NCBI RefSeq assembly: GCF_000717345.1
Contig: NZ_JNZA01000053.1
Span: 1 to 38,759 of the forward strand
Length of the DNA: 38,759 nucleotides
From: Streptomyces lydicus
GTDB lineage: Bacteria; Actinomycetota; Actinomycetes; Streptomycetales; Streptomycetaceae
Direction of reading: 5' to 3'
Shown here: positions 8,528-17,417 of the stretch, piece by piece
Layout of the letters: each line of letters begins with the position of its first letter
Numbering within the stretch: the stretch's first letter is position 1
Position numbers and translations under genes: made by a program
The notes under the pieces: generated by a model
Databases searched by the model: none
Seen by the model: the letters and a program-made list of their open reading frames with translations, nothing else
Told to the model about the DNA's origin: nothing

Positions 8528-9979
8528 ATGCAGAGCATCGACCGTACGCAGACCCGCCCCGCTCCCGTCCTCGACCCCGCCGCCGCGGCGGCCCTGGCCA
8601 GGGAGGTGCGCGGCCCCGTCCTCCTGCCCGGCGACGAGGGTTACGACGCCGAGTGCGCCGGTTTCCAGCTGGCGCACCCGCACCGGCCGGCGGTCGTCGT
8701 CGGGGCGCGGTGCGCCGACGACGTGGCCGCCGCGGTGCGCTTCGCCGGCGGCCGGGGCCTGCCGGTGGCGGTGCAGGCCACCGGGCACGGGCGGTCCGCG
8801 GCCACCGACGGCGGGCTGCTGATCAGCACCCGGCGGATGTCGGGGGTGCGGGTGGACGCGGCGGCCCGCACCGCGCGGGTCGAGGCGGGCGTGGTCTGGG
8901 GCCAGGTCGTGGAGGCGGCTGCCCCGCACGGTCTCGCGCCGCTCAACGGCTCGTCCCCGGGCGTCGGCGTCGTCTCGTACACCCTCGGGGGCGGGGTGGG
9001 CGTGCTGGCCCGTACCTACGGCTTCGCCGCCGACCACGTGCGGTCCGTGGACCTGGTCACCGCCGACGGCCGGCCGCGCCACGTCACCGCGGAGCGCGAC
9101 CCCGAGCTGTTCGGGGCGCTGCTCGGCGGCGGCCACGGCCTGGGGGTGGTGACCGCGATGGAGTTCGCCCTGCTGCCGGTGGCGCGGCTCTACGGGGGGC
9201 AGCTGGTGTTCGGCGGCGAGCTGGTCGACGAGGTGCTGGCGGCGTATCTGCGCTGGACCCGGGACGTCCCCGACGCGCTGACGTCCTCGGTCGCGCTGAT
9301 CGCCTACCCCGACCTGCCGCAGCTGCCCGAGCACCTGCGCGGCCGGTACCTGGCGCACGTCCGGATCGCGTACACGGGCAGCGCCGAGGAGGGCGAGAAG
9401 CTGGTGGCGCCGCTGCGCGCGGTGGGCCCCCGGGTGAGCGACGACCTGCGGGAGATGCCGTACGCCGCGTCGCACACCATCCACCGGGACCCCAGCGAGC
9501 CGCACGCCTACGACGGCGACAACGCGCTGCTCGGCGGGGTGGACGCGGCGGCGCTGCGGCGGGTGGCGGCGCTGACCGGGCCGGCCGCGCCGGTGATGTG
9601 CGTGGTGCAGCTCAACCACCTCGGGGGCGCGCTCGCGGCGCGGGACACGGCGGCCACGGCCGTCGGCCACCGCGACGCCCGGTACGCGCTGCGCCTGCTG
9701 TCCCCGCTGCCGGGAGACGCGCCCGACGCGGGGCGGGCGACCGTACGGGCGCTGCACGCCGAGGCGCTGGCGGCCGTCGCCCCCTGGCGGCTCGGCCGGA
9801 GCGTGAACTTCCTCTTCGGCGGTCACGGGCAGCGGCCGGACGCGGTGGAGGTGGCGCGCAGTGTGCACGGCGCCGACGAGCACCGGCGGCTGGCGGACCT
9901 CAAGGCCGTCCACGACCCGGAGAACGTCTTCCGCTTCCACCCGGCCGGGGCGGCCGGCCGCGCGCCGGCCGGCACATGA
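8528..9979 (+). CDS. FAD-binding oxidoreductase, BBE (berberine bridge enzyme-like) type
   Basis: 483 residues from ATG 8528; GTG 8498 is in frame but lies inside the candidate operator. The PCMH-type FAD domain covers about residues 45-220: HPHRPAVVVGARCADDVAAAV, then ATGHGRS with His87 as the probable covalent FAD attachment, and SYTLGGGVGVLARTYGFAADHV. The second cysteinyl linkage found in bicovalent members is not evident. The C-terminal BBE motif (NFLFGGHGQRPD ... LADLKAVHDPENVFRFH) is present. These enzymes oxidise alcohols, sugars or secondary metabolites with O2. There is no signal peptide. It lies divergent from a WYL regulator and 27 bases before the FAD/Fe-S gene, so the two oxidoreductases may form one operon. 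Confidence 0.9.
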   Translation: MQSIDRTQTRPAPVLDPAAAAALAREVRGPVLLPGDEGYDAECAGFQLAHPHRPAVVVGARCADDVAAAVRFAGGRGLPVAVQATGHGRSAATDGGLLISTRRMSGVRVDAAARTARVEAGVVWGQVVEAAAPHGLAPLNGSSPGVGVVSYTLGGGVGVLARTYGFAADHVRSVDLVTADGRPRHVTAERDPELFGALLGGGHGLGVVTAMEFALLPVARLYGGQLVFGGELVDEVLAAYLRWTRDVPDALTSSVALIAYPDLPQLPEHLRGRYLAHVRIAYTGSAEEGEKLVAPLRAVGPRVSDDLREMPYAASHTIHRDPSEPHAYDGDNALLGGVDAAALRRVAALTGPAAPVMCVVQLNHLGGALAARDTAATAVGHRDARYALRLLSPLPGDAPDAGRATVRALHAEALAAVAPWRLGRSVNFLFGGHGQRPDAVEVARSVHGADEHRRLADLKAVHDPENVFRFHPAGAAGRAPAGT

Positions 9980-10006
9980 CCCCGCCCCAGTGGGAAGGCT
10001 GGGGGC

Positions 10007-12919
10007 ATGGCTGATCGCACGGAGACGGAGAAGCGGGACCTGACGAAGGACTTGGCGGCCGCGGTGCGGGGGGAGGTCTCGTCCGCCGCGGCCGACCGGG
10101 CGCTGATGACGATGGACGCGTCGAACTACCGGCGGGTGCCCCGGGCGGTGGTGGCGCCCCGGGACGCCGAGGATGTCGCGGCGGCGCTGCGGGTGTGCCG
10201 GGAGCACGGCGTGCCGGTGGTGCCGCGCGGCGCCGGGACCAGCATCGCCGGGCAGGCGACCGGCGTCGGGGTGGTGCTGGACTTCACCCGCCACATGCGG
10301 CGGATCGTGTCGCTCGATCCCGCCGCCCGCACTGCCGTCGTCGAGCCGGGCGTCATCCTGGACGACCTGCGGGCGGTGGCCGGGGCGCACGGGCTGACCT
10401 TCGGCCCGGACCCCTCCACGCACAGCCGCTGCACCCTCGGCGGCATGATCGGCAACAACTCGTGCGGCTCGCACTCGGTGGCCTGGGGCACCACCGCCGA
10501 CAGCGTCCGCGAGCTGGAGCTGCTGACGTACGGCGGCGAGCGGGTGCGGGCCGGCCGCGGCACGGGGCCCACCGGCGCCCCGACCGGACTGCCGCCGCGT
10601 CTGCGGGACGGCGTCAAGTCCCTGGTCGACGCGGAGTTGGCGCTGCTGCGCACCGGCTACCCCGACCTGCCGCGCCGGATCTCCGGCTACGCCCTGGACG
10701 CGCTGCTGCCCGAGCGGGGAACCGACCTCGCCCGTGCCCTCACCGGCAGCGAGGGCACCCTCGGCGTGCTGACCGAGGCGACCGTACGGCTCGTCGAAAC
10801 GCCGGCCGCCCGGGTCCTCGCGGTCCTCGGCTATCCCGACGAGAGCGCCGCCGCCGAGGCCGCGCACACCCTGCTGCCGCACAAGCCGATGACCGTCGAG
10901 GGGATGGCCGCCGACCTGGTGGGCAGCGCGGCCGGGCTGCCCGAGGGCGGCGCCTGGCTGTTCGTGGAGATGGGCGGGGCGTCGCCCGCCGAGGCGGCCG
11001 CCCGCGCCGAGGCGCTCTGCCGGGCGGCGGCCGCGGACGGCACCACCGGTCACGCCGTGGTCACCGACCCGGCCGGCCAGCGGGCGCTGTGGCGGATCCG
11101 CGAGGACGCCTCCGGCACCGCGACGCGCATGCCGGACGGATCGGAGGCGTGGCCCGGCTGGGAGGACTGCGCGGTCCCCCCGGCCCGGCTGGGCCCGTAC
11201 CTGCGGGACTTCCGCGCGCTGCTCGCCCAGCACGGCCTGCGCGGCACCCCCTACGGCCACTTCGGTGACGGCTGCATCCACATCCGCATCGACTTCGACC
11301 TGCTGACGCCGCCCGGCATCCGCCGTTTCCGCGACTTCTCCCACGACCTGGCCGATCTGGTGGTGGCGCACGGCGGCTCGCTGTCCGGCGAGCACGGCGA
11401 CGGCCAGGCCCGCGCCGAGCTGCTTCCGAAGATGTACGGTCCGGAACTCGTCGGCCTCTTCGGCCGGTTCAAGGACCTCTGGGACCCGGCCGCCGGTCTC
11501 AACCCGGGCATGCTCGTACGGCCCGACCGGCTCGACGACAACCTGCGCTTCGCGCCGCTGCCCGGGCGCCCGGTCCCCGTCGAGTTCGGCTATCCGCACG
11601 ACAACGGCGACTTCTCCGCCGCGGTGCGCCGCTGCGTCGGCGTCGCCAAGTGCCGCAACGAGAAGACCGCCGCGGGCTCCGCGGACGTCATGTGCCCGTC
11701 GTTCCGCGCCACCGGCGAGGAGCAGCACTCCACCCGGGGCCGGGCCCGCCTGCTGCACGAGATGCTGGCCGGCGAGGTGATCACCGACGGGTGGCGCTCG
11801 CCGGAGGTGCACGACGCGCTCGACCTGTGCCTGTCCTGCAAGGGCTGCCGCAGCGACTGCCCGGTCGGCGTCGACATGGCCACCTACAAGGCGGAGTTCC
11901 TCCACCACCACTACGAGGGCCGGCTGCGCCCCGCCGCCCACTACTCCATGGGCCGGCTGCCCCAGTGGCTGCACGCCGCGGCCCCGGCGGCCCCCGCCGT
12001 CAACGCCCTCGCCCGTACGCCGCTGGCCGCGGTCGCCAAACGCCTCGCCGGCGTCGCCCCCGAGCGGCCCCTCCCCGCGCTGGCGACCGAGACCTTCACC
12101 CGCTGGTGGTGGCGCCGCCGGCGGGCCGCGCCGCCGGCCGACGGGCGCACCGTCCTGCTCTGGCCCGACACCTTCACCAACCACCTCTCCCCGCAGGTCG
12201 GGCGCGCCGCCGTCCGCGTCCTGGAAGCGGCCGGGCTGCGGCCCCTCCTCCCGCCGACCGCCCCGCTGCCCGGCGGTGCCCTGCCGCAGCCCGCCCTGCC
12301 CCGGCTGCGCCGGCCTCCGCTGTGCTGCGGCCTGACCTACGTCTCCACCGGCCAGCTCGACCGGGCCCGCGCGGTGATGCGCCGCACCCTCGACGTCCTC
12401 ACCCCGCTGCTCGCCGCCGGCCGCCCGCTCGTCGTCCTCGAACCGAGCTGCGCCGCCGCGCTGCGCACGGACCTCCCCGAACTCCTCGCCGACGACCCCC
12501 GGGCGCCCCGGCTGGCCGCCTCCGTACGCACCTTCGCGCAGACCCTGGAGGACTTCGCCCCCGACTGGCGGCCGCCGCGCCTCGACCGTCCCGTCGCCGG
12601 CCAGACCCACTGCCACCAGCACGCCGTCCTCGGTGACGCCGCCGACCGCCGGCTGCGTGAACGCGCCGGCCTCACCGGTCAGCTGTCCGGCGGCTGCTGC
12701 GGCCTGGCCGGCAACTTCGGCTTCGAACGGGGCCACTACGACATCTCGGTGGCCTGTGCCGAGGACCAGCTCCTGCCCGCCGTACGGCAGTCCGCCCCGG
12801 GCACCGAGATCCTCGCGGACGGCTTCTCCTGCCGCACCCAGCTCGACCACCTCGGCGACCGGCCGGGCCGCCACCTGGCGGAGGTGCTGGCGGAGGCCCT
12901 GGGGGAGGCGGACGCCTGA
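10007..12919 (+). CDS. FAD-linked oxidase / Fe-S dehydrogenase fusion (GlcD-GlcF or D-lactate dehydrogenase-like)
   Basis: 970 residues from ATG 10007, with GGGAAGG at 9992-9998 eight bases upstream. Domains in order: FAD_binding_4 (about 45-185; VPRGAGTSIAGQATG and GMIGNNSCGSHSVAWG), FAD-oxidase C-terminal (about 260-505; GHFGDGCIHIRI and SGEHGDGQARAELLPKMYG), then the GlcF-like half with Cys543/Cys549/Cys563 and a canonical CxxCxxCxxxCP at 608/611/614/618. Two CCG domains follow (LCCGLTYVSTG and HCHQHAVLGD ... GGCCGLAGNFGFE). This is the full Dld/GlcD-GlcF fusion layout for oxidising a 2-hydroxy acid such as D-lactate or glycolate and passing electrons to the quinone pool; it acts as a peripheral membrane protein. 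The substrate is not decided by the sequence. It is convergent with lysR, 18 bases away. Confidence 0.93.
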   Translation: MADRTETEKRDLTKDLAAAVRGEVSSAAADRALMTMDASNYRRVPRAVVAPRDAEDVAAALRVCREHGVPVVPRGAGTSIAGQATGVGVVLDFTRHMRRIVSLDPAARTAVVEPGVILDDLRAVAGAHGLTFGPDPSTHSRCTLGGMIGNNSCGSHSVAWGTTADSVRELELLTYGGERVRAGRGTGPTGAPTGLPPRLRDGVKSLVDAELALLRTGYPDLPRRISGYALDALLPERGTDLARALTGSEGTLGVLTEATVRLVETPAARVLAVLGYPDESAAAEAAHTLLPHKPMTVEGMAADLVGSAAGLPEGGAWLFVEMGGASPAEAAARAEALCRAAAADGTTGHAVVTDPAGQRALWRIREDASGTATRMPDGSEAWPGWEDCAVPPARLGPYLRDFRALLAQHGLRGTPYGHFGDGCIHIRIDFDLLTPPGIRRFRDFSHDLADLVVAHGGSLSGEHGDGQARAELLPKMYGPELVGLFGRFKDLWDPAAGLNPGMLVRPDRLDDNLRFAPLPGRPVPVEFGYPHDNGDFSAAVRRCVGVAKCRNEKTAAGSADVMCPSFRATGEEQHSTRGRARLLHEMLAGEVITDGWRSPEVHDALDLCLSCKGCRSDCPVGVDMATYKAEFLHHHYEGRLRPAAHYSMGRLPQWLHAAAPAAPAVNALARTPLAAVAKRLAGVAPERPLPALATETFTRWWWRRRRAAPPADGRTVLLWPDTFTNHLSPQVGRAAVRVLEAAGLRPLLPPTAPLPGGALPQPALPRLRRPPLCCGLTYVSTGQLDRARAVMRRTLDVLTPLLAAGRPLVVLEPSCAAALRTDLPELLADDPRAPRLAASVRTFAQTLEDFAPDWRPPRLDRPVAGQTHCHQHAVLGDAADRRLRERAGLTGQLSGGCCGLAGNFGFERGHYDISVACAEDQLLPAVRQSAPGTEILADGFSCRTQLDHLGDRPGRHLAEVLAEALGEADA

Positions 12920-12937
12920 CCCGCGCGGCCCAGGGGC

Positions 12938-13807
12938 TCAGGCCCGTTCGGGGTCCGGGCCCATGACCTCGCGGGCCAGGGCGATCAGGTCGGGGATGCG
13001 GGGGTGGCCGGGCGCGTCGCGCCAGGCGAGGACGACCGGGACCGGTGCGGCGTCGGTGAGGGGGACGTAGGCCATCGACGGGTGGGGGTGCATCTCGGCG
13101 GTGGCGGAGGTGGTGACGCCCACGGCGCGGCCGCCGGTGATGGCGGCCAGCCAGTCGTCGGTGTTGCCGATGGTGAGGGTGGCGGACGGGCGGGCGTGCG
13201 GGGGCCACATGTCGAGGGTGGTGGTGCCGGAGACGATGTTGAGGGCGATGGTGCGGTCGGCCAGCTCGGTGAGGGAGAGCGCGGCGCGGTGGGCCAGCGG
13301 GTCGTCGGCGGGCAGCCCGGCGACCCGGGGCTCGGTGGTCAGCTGCTCGGTGAGCAGGCCCGGCGTGCGGACCTCGCCGCGCAGCAGGGCCGCGTCCACG
13401 TCGCCGCGGGCGAGGCCCGCCGTGCGGTCGTCGATGCGGAGGAGTTCGAGGGGCGTGTCGGGGTGCTCCTCGTGCCAGCGGCGGAGCAGCGCGGTGGTGT
13501 CCGTACCGGCGGCCGACCAGGCGTGGCCCAGGCGCAGCGGCCAGCCGGTGTGCCGGGCCTGGCGCAGCGCGCGGTCGAACGCGGTGACCGCGATGGCCGC
13601 CTGGTCGCGGAAGGACTCGCCGTCGGGGGTGAGCGCGAGGTGGTGGGTGGAGCGGTCGACGAGGCGGACGCCCAGCTGCTGTTCGAGCTGGCGGAGCGTA
13701 CGGGAGACGGCCGGCTGGGTCAGGTGCAGGCGCTCGGCGGCGCGGGTCACGCTCAGGGTGTCGGCGATGGCGAGAAAGCAGCGGAAATGACGCAGCTCGA
13801 TGCTCAT
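12938..13807 (-). CDS. LysR family transcriptional regulator
   Basis: 289 residues from ATG 13807, the start that gives the classical N-terminus MSIELRHFRCFLAIADTLSV. The winged HTH covers 1-60 (TRAAERLHLTQPAVSRTLRQ and LGVRLVDRSTHHLALT). The effector-binding domain from about residue 88 has the usual two-lobed pattern but is fairly short. A minus-strand TATGCT (13821-13816) with GTGAAA (13845-13840) 18 bp upstream would give a mRNA with a leader of about 2 bases. It is divergent from the EamA transporter with 69 bases between starts, the usual arrangement in which a LysR protein represses itself and activates its neighbour on binding a small molecule that is probably the transporter's substrate. 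Confidence 0.93.
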   Translation of the reverse strand: MSIELRHFRCFLAIADTLSVTRAAERLHLTQPAVSRTLRQLEQQLGVRLVDRSTHHLALTPDGESFRDQAAIAVTAFDRALRQARHTGWPLRLGHAWSAAGTDTTALLRRWHEEHPDTPLELLRIDDRTAGLARGDVDAALLRGEVRTPGLLTEQLTTEPRVAGLPADDPLAHRAALSLTELADRTIALNIVSGTTTLDMWPPHARPSATLTIGNTDDWLAAITGGRAVGVTTSATAEMHPHPSMAYVPLTDAAPVPVVLAWRDAPGHPRIPDLIALAREVMGPDPERA

Positions 13808-13815
13808 GCCGGCGG

Positions 13816-13870
13816 AGCATAACAACAGGAAAAACGGCATTTCACGGACCGGAAGGGCGGGCCTTAGCGT
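13816..13870. promoter_or_regulatory. Divergent overlapping promoters of lysR and the EamA gene
   Basis: Plus strand: -35 TTCACG (13841-13846), 18-bp spacer, -10 TAGCGT (13865-13870), then six bases to the GTG at 13877. Minus strand: -35 GTGAAA (13845-13840), 18-bp spacer, -10 TATGCT (13821-13816), start codon at 13807. The two -35 hexamers are the same DNA read on opposite strands, so the two polymerases cannot bind together. Both promoters match the Streptomyces vegetative consensus (TTGACn-N18-TAnnnT). Confidence 0.65.
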
Positions 13871-13876
13871 GGTGGG

Positions 13877-14899
13877 GTGAACGCTTCGCCCGCCGGTCCC
13901 GAGGGACCCGTCCCCGCCACTTCCGCCGATCCTGCCCCTGCGGCCGCCGCAGCGGCCTCGTCCGGCCCGGCCGTGGGCGGGGTGCCGCAGCCCGTGCCGC
14001 CCTCGCCGGAGGTGCTGTCTGCGGAGGCCGCGGCGGGCCCCGCCGGGCCGGCCGGGGCGCGTGGCCGGATCACGTCGGTGGCGCTGGTGATCGGCGGGAT
14101 CGTCTCGCTGCAGTTCGGCTCGTCGGTCGCGGTGCTGCTCTTCCCGCGGGCCGGCGCGCTGGGCGTCGTCACGCTGCGGCTGGTCGTCGCGTCCCTGGTG
14201 CTGCTGGTCGTCTGCCGTCCCAGGGTGCGCGGCTACACCCGCGGCGACTGGGCCACGGTGCTCGCCTTCGGCGTCGCCCTGGCCGGCATGAACTCGCTTT
14301 TCTACCAGGCCATCGACCGCATCCCGCTGGGCGCCGCGGTCACCCTGGAGTTCCTGGGGCCGCTGATCCTGTCGGTGGCCACCTCGCGCCGGCGGCTGAG
14401 TCTGCTGTGGGCGGCGCTCGCGCTGGGAGGCGTGGTGCTGCTGGGCCGCGAGGGATTCGACGGGCTCAATCTGGCCGGCGCGGCGTTCGCCCTGGCGGCC
14501 GGCGGGCTGTGGGCCGCGTACATCCTGCTCTCCGCGCGCACCGGGCAGCGCTTCCCGCAGGCCGACGGGCTGGCGCTGGCCATGACCGTGGCCGCGCTGC
14601 TCAGCCTGCCGCTCGGCATCGCCGGCGCGGGCTCCGCGCTGATCGACCCGGTCACCGTGGGCCTGGGCGCCGCGGTCGCCATGATGTCCTCGGTGCTGCC
14701 CTACACCCTGGAACTGCTCGCCCTGCGCAAGCTCCCGGCGTCCGGCTTCGCCGTCATGATGAGCCTGGAGCCGGCCGCCGCGGCCACCGCGGGCTTCCTG
14801 GTCCTGCACCAGGCGCTGGGGTGGGCCGAGGTGCTGGCGATCGGGCTGGTCGTGATCGCGAGCGTGGGGGCGGTCCGCAGCGCGGGCGCGCACAACTGA
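13877..14899 (+). CDS. EamA/RhaT-like drug/metabolite (DMT) exporter
   Basis: 340 residues from GTG 13877; there is no Shine-Dalgarno and the promoter places the transcript start on this GTG. After a 55-residue Ala/Pro-rich cytoplasmic tail come about ten transmembrane helices arranged as two EamA repeats. The first holds LQFGSSVAVLLFPRAGALGVVTLRLVVASL and the second GAAFALAAGGLWAAYILLSARTG through VLPYTLELLALRKLPASGFAVMMSLEPAAAATAGFLVL, each of these given here as landmarks in segments. The E-P-(A)4 segment in the last repeat is the usual EamA/RhtA signature. Family members export amino acids, nucleobases or drugs. Control by the divergent LysR protein is likely. Confidence 0.9.
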   Translation: MNASPAGPEGPVPATSADPAPAAAAAASSGPAVGGVPQPVPPSPEVLSAEAAAGPAGPAGARGRITSVALVIGGIVSLQFGSSVAVLLFPRAGALGVVTLRLVVASLVLLVVCRPRVRGYTRGDWATVLAFGVALAGMNSLFYQAIDRIPLGAAVTLEFLGPLILSVATSRRRLSLLWAALALGGVVLLGREGFDGLNLAGAAFALAAGGLWAAYILLSARTGQRFPQADGLALAMTVAALLSLPLGIAGAGSALIDPVTVGLGAAVAMMSSVLPYTLELLALRKLPASGFAVMMSLEPAAAATAGFLVLHQALGWAEVLAIGLVVIASVGAVRSAGAHN

Positions 14900-15002
14900 C
14901 GGGACGCCCCGAAGCGGGACCTCGAAGAAGTGCGCGGCCGTTGCCGCCCCTCCGGGCCCTCGAACACGCCCGACGACAGCCCCTGGGTGCGATCCTGCAC
15001 GG

Positions 15003-15398
15003 ATGAACCCTCCCGGCGACGCGCACCTGCGCACCTGGACGCTGCGCTTCATGGCCCTCCTCGCCGCCGAAACGCAGGTGCAGCTTGCCTGGCTGGGGGA
15101 GCGGGAGCTGGAGACGGGCTCCGTCGTCGAAGAGGTCGAGCTCCTTTGCCGCCTCTCCGAGGGACTCGCGGAGCGCGGAGCCTTCGCACCCGAGAGTCTG
15201 CGCGATCTTCGGGCCATCGGCCGTCGCCTCGCCGAGATCGATGCCGCCGGCCGCGCCGGACTCTGGGCCGACGCCCTGGCCACTGATCCGGCATGGGACG
15301 AGATACGCACGCCGGCTCGCCGATTCCTCCTCACGACGCCGGGCGCCCGGCGTCAACCCCTGCCACGCCCCGTCGACCCGCACACGGGCGACCACTGA
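15003..15398 (+). CDS. Hypothetical alpha-helical protein
   Basis: 131 residues from ATG 15003. I do not recognise the family. The sequence is mostly amphipathic helix (LRFMALLAAETQVQLAWLGE, then ELETGSVVEEVELLCRLSEG, then AERGAFAPESLRDLRAIGRR) with a proline-rich C-terminal tail. No signal peptide or membrane segment. Codon use is normal for the window, with G/C third positions. GATCCT at 14991-14996 ends six bases before the ATG, the same spacing as the leaderless genes here, and no Shine-Dalgarno is present. The TGA stop lies inside the first copy of a 17-bp tandem repeat. It sits between EamA (same strand, 103 bases away) and a convergent methyltransferase; neither suggests a role. Confidence 0.65.
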   Translation: MNPPGDAHLRTWTLRFMALLAAETQVQLAWLGERELETGSVVEEVELLCRLSEGLAERGAFAPESLRDLRAIGRRLAEIDAAGRAGLWADALATDPAWDEIRTPARRFLLTTPGARRQPLPRPVDPHTGDH

Positions 15399-15442
15399 GC
15401 ACGCCCGGCCACTGAGCACGCCCGGCCACTGAGCACGTCCGA
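15392..15442 (+). repeat. Three tandem copies of a 17-bp repeat
   Basis: CCACTGAGCACGCCCGG occurs at 15392-15408 and 15409-15425, with a third copy at 15426-15442 ending TCCGA instead of CCCGG. The first copy contains the stop codon of the hypothetical gene. Seventeen is not a multiple of three, but every unit has a TGA. Confidence 0.95.
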
Positions 15443-15492
15443 GCCGCCGGTGCGACTCCGGCAAAGTCGCTCACCGGGAACCGGGCGGCGCT

Positions 15493-16344
15493 CTACCGGC
15501 GGACCGCCGAGATCAGTCCGCCGGGGCGCTCCTCGCGCTGCGGCGGGGTGCTGATCGGGCGGCCGTAGGCGGCAGCGCGTTCGTGCAGGGTGTGGCTGTC
15601 GGCCTGCCAGCCGTGCCCGGCCAGCCAGCCGACCGGGTCGTCGGGCATCTCCGAGACCCACAGGGACGCCGCCGATCCCGGCACGGCGTCCGCGCCGAAG
15701 CGCTCGATCACGCCGCGCGAGCCCAACGTCAGCCCCATCCGGCTGCCCGCCGCCGACTGCGCGCTGATCCGGGCGAGCAGCAGCTCCACCGCATCCTCGG
15801 GCAGATAGATCAGCAGTCCTTCGGCGATCCACGCGGTCGGCGCGGCCGGGTCGTGCCCCGCGGCGGCCAGCGCGGCCGGCCAGTCCTCCCGCAGATCCGC
15901 CGCGACGGGGATCCGCTCGCAGCGCGCGACGGCCCGCTCCTGGCGCAGCACCGAAGCCTTGAAGTTCAGTGGGGCGGCGGTGTCGACCTCGAACAGCCGG
16001 GTGCCCTCGGGCCAGTCCATCCGGAAGGCCCGGCTGTCCATGCCGGCGCCGAGCAGCACGACCTGCCGGATCCCGGACGCGGACGCCTGCTGCAACAGGT
16101 CGTCGAGGAACTTCGTCCTGATGACGACGGAGAACGACACGGCCAGCCGGCGGCGTCGCGCGGCCTCGTCATCGGGCCGCGGCGGCGGGGAGGGCCACAG
16201 GCCGCCGGCGGCGGCGAAGGCATGTGCCAGTGGGTCGCGGAACAGCGCGTTCTCCCGCTCGGTCTCCAGCGCCCGTACTCGGGCCACCCCCACCGCCGTG
16301 GCCCACACTCCCGACGGCTGCGCCCGCTCCTGCTCCTCAGTCAC
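15493..16344 (-). CDS. Class I SAM-dependent methyltransferase (TIGR00027 / leucine carboxyl methyltransferase-like)
   Basis: 283 residues from ATG 16344. The family pattern of the PPM/TIGR00027 methyltransferases is clear: N-terminal SGVWATAVGVARVRALE, LFRDPLAHAFA, then VVIRTKFLDDLL and the SAM-binding strand-loop QVVLLGAGMDSRAFRMDWP with GxGxD, then the acidic LFEVDTAAPLNFKASVL. WIAEGLLIYLPEDAV is the conserved post-motif helix. These enzymes O-methylate carboxyl or hydroxyl groups of small molecules, often polyketide-like in Streptomyces and Mycobacterium, although the substrate is usually unknown. Cytosolic. It is transcribed toward the hypothetical gene and away from the catabolic operon, so functional links are not apparent. 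Length is typical. Confidence 0.9.
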   Translation of the reverse strand: MTEEQERAQPSGVWATAVGVARVRALETERENALFRDPLAHAFAAAGGLWPSPPPRPDDEAARRRRLAVSFSVVIRTKFLDDLLQQASASGIRQVVLLGAGMDSRAFRMDWPEGTRLFEVDTAAPLNFKASVLRQERAVARCERIPVAADLREDWPAALAAAGHDPAAPTAWIAEGLLIYLPEDAVELLLARISAQSAAGSRMGLTLGSRGVIERFGADAVPGSAASLWVSEMPDDPVGWLAGHGWQADSHTLHERAAAYGRPISTPPQREERPGGLISAVRR

Positions 16345-16617
16345 CGCGCCAGCCTAATGACCGCTTCCAGGGGGCCTGAGGGGTGGAGCCGGTTTCCGGC
16401 GCGGCCGGCCGGTCCTGCGCGCTGCTGACCGCACGTAGCCACGACCTGAGGTGGGCTCCGCCCCGGGAATTCCGGCCCGCCGATCCTGGCCGGAAAATCA
16501 TGCAGGCGTGCTTGATTGTTTCTCGGCGCGCTGCCACCCTCGGACCCGTACCGCACCACGACGCCTGTCAACCTGCCCCGGGCGTACGCCACATGGGGCC
16601 GACGAGGGGAGTGCCGC
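16345..16617. other. Intergenic region between the methyltransferase and the catabolic operon
   Basis: 273 bases between divergent genes. Apart from the quasi-palindrome at 16496-16517 and GAGGGGA (16604-16610) preceding the GTG at 16618, I see no conserved-looking open frame or stable hairpin. Confidence 0.6.
16496..16517. promoter_or_regulatory. 22-bp quasi-palindrome upstream of the terpene/leucine-type operon, probable TetR operator
   Basis: AATCATGCA (16496-16504), GGCG, TGCTTGATT (16509-16517): nine-base arms with one mismatch and a four-base centre. It is AT-rich compared with its surroundings and lies 100 bases before the first gene of the operon whose last gene is a TetR regulator. 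Size and symmetry fit a TetR-dimer site. TTGATT (16512-16517) could double as a -35. Confidence 0.55.
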
Positions 16618-17417
16618 GTGTCCGATCCCGGTGCCGTACCGGCGGATCTCAGGGCGGAGAGCGAGGAGCTGGACGCGCTGGTCGCCGGGCTCCCGGCCGG
16701 GCGGTGGGCGCAGCCGACCCCCGCGGCCGGCTGGACCGTCGCCCACCAGATCGCCCACCTGGAGTGGACCGACCGGCAGGCGCTGCTCGCCGCCACCGAC
16801 CCGGACGCCTTCGCACGGGCCGCGCAGCAGGCGCTCGCCACCCCGCTGACCTTCGTCGACGAGGCCGCCGAGGAGGGCGCGAAGCTGCCGCCCGCCGTGC
16901 TCCTGGCCCGCTGGCGCGAGGGCCGTGACGCGCTGCAGCGGGCGCTCGCCGACCACCCGGCGGGCGCCAAGCTGCCCTGGTACGGCCCGCCGATGAGCGT
17001 CGCCTCGATGGCCACCGCGCGGCTGATGGAGACCTGGGCGCACGGGCAGGACGTCGCCGACGCGCTGGGCGTCGCCCGGCGGCCCACCGCCCGGCTGCGG
17101 CACATCGCCCGGATCGGCGTCCGCACCCGCGACTTCGCCTACGCGACGCATCAACTCGCCCCGCCCGAGGAGGAGTTCCGCATCGAGCTGCGGTCCCCGG
17201 ACGGCAGCCTGTGGGAGTACGGGCCGGCCGGCGCCGCGCAGCGGGTCACCGGGAGCGCCCTGGAGTTCTGCCTGCTGGTGACCCAGCGGGCGCACCGCGA
17301 CGACCTGCCGTCCCTGCGGGCCGAGGGGGCGGAGGCCGAGCGCTGGCTGGGCATCGCCCAGGCGTTCGCCGGGCCGCCCGGCAAGGGACGCGCGCCCGGG
17401 ACCCGGGGGGCCTCCGC

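Noticed and set aside
8501..12874. Very long minus-strand open frame opposite the flavoprotein and FAD/Fe-S genes
   Set aside because: It exists only because of G/C third positions on the other strand. Composition is Gly/Arg/Val repeats, and it spans two real genes and their spacer.
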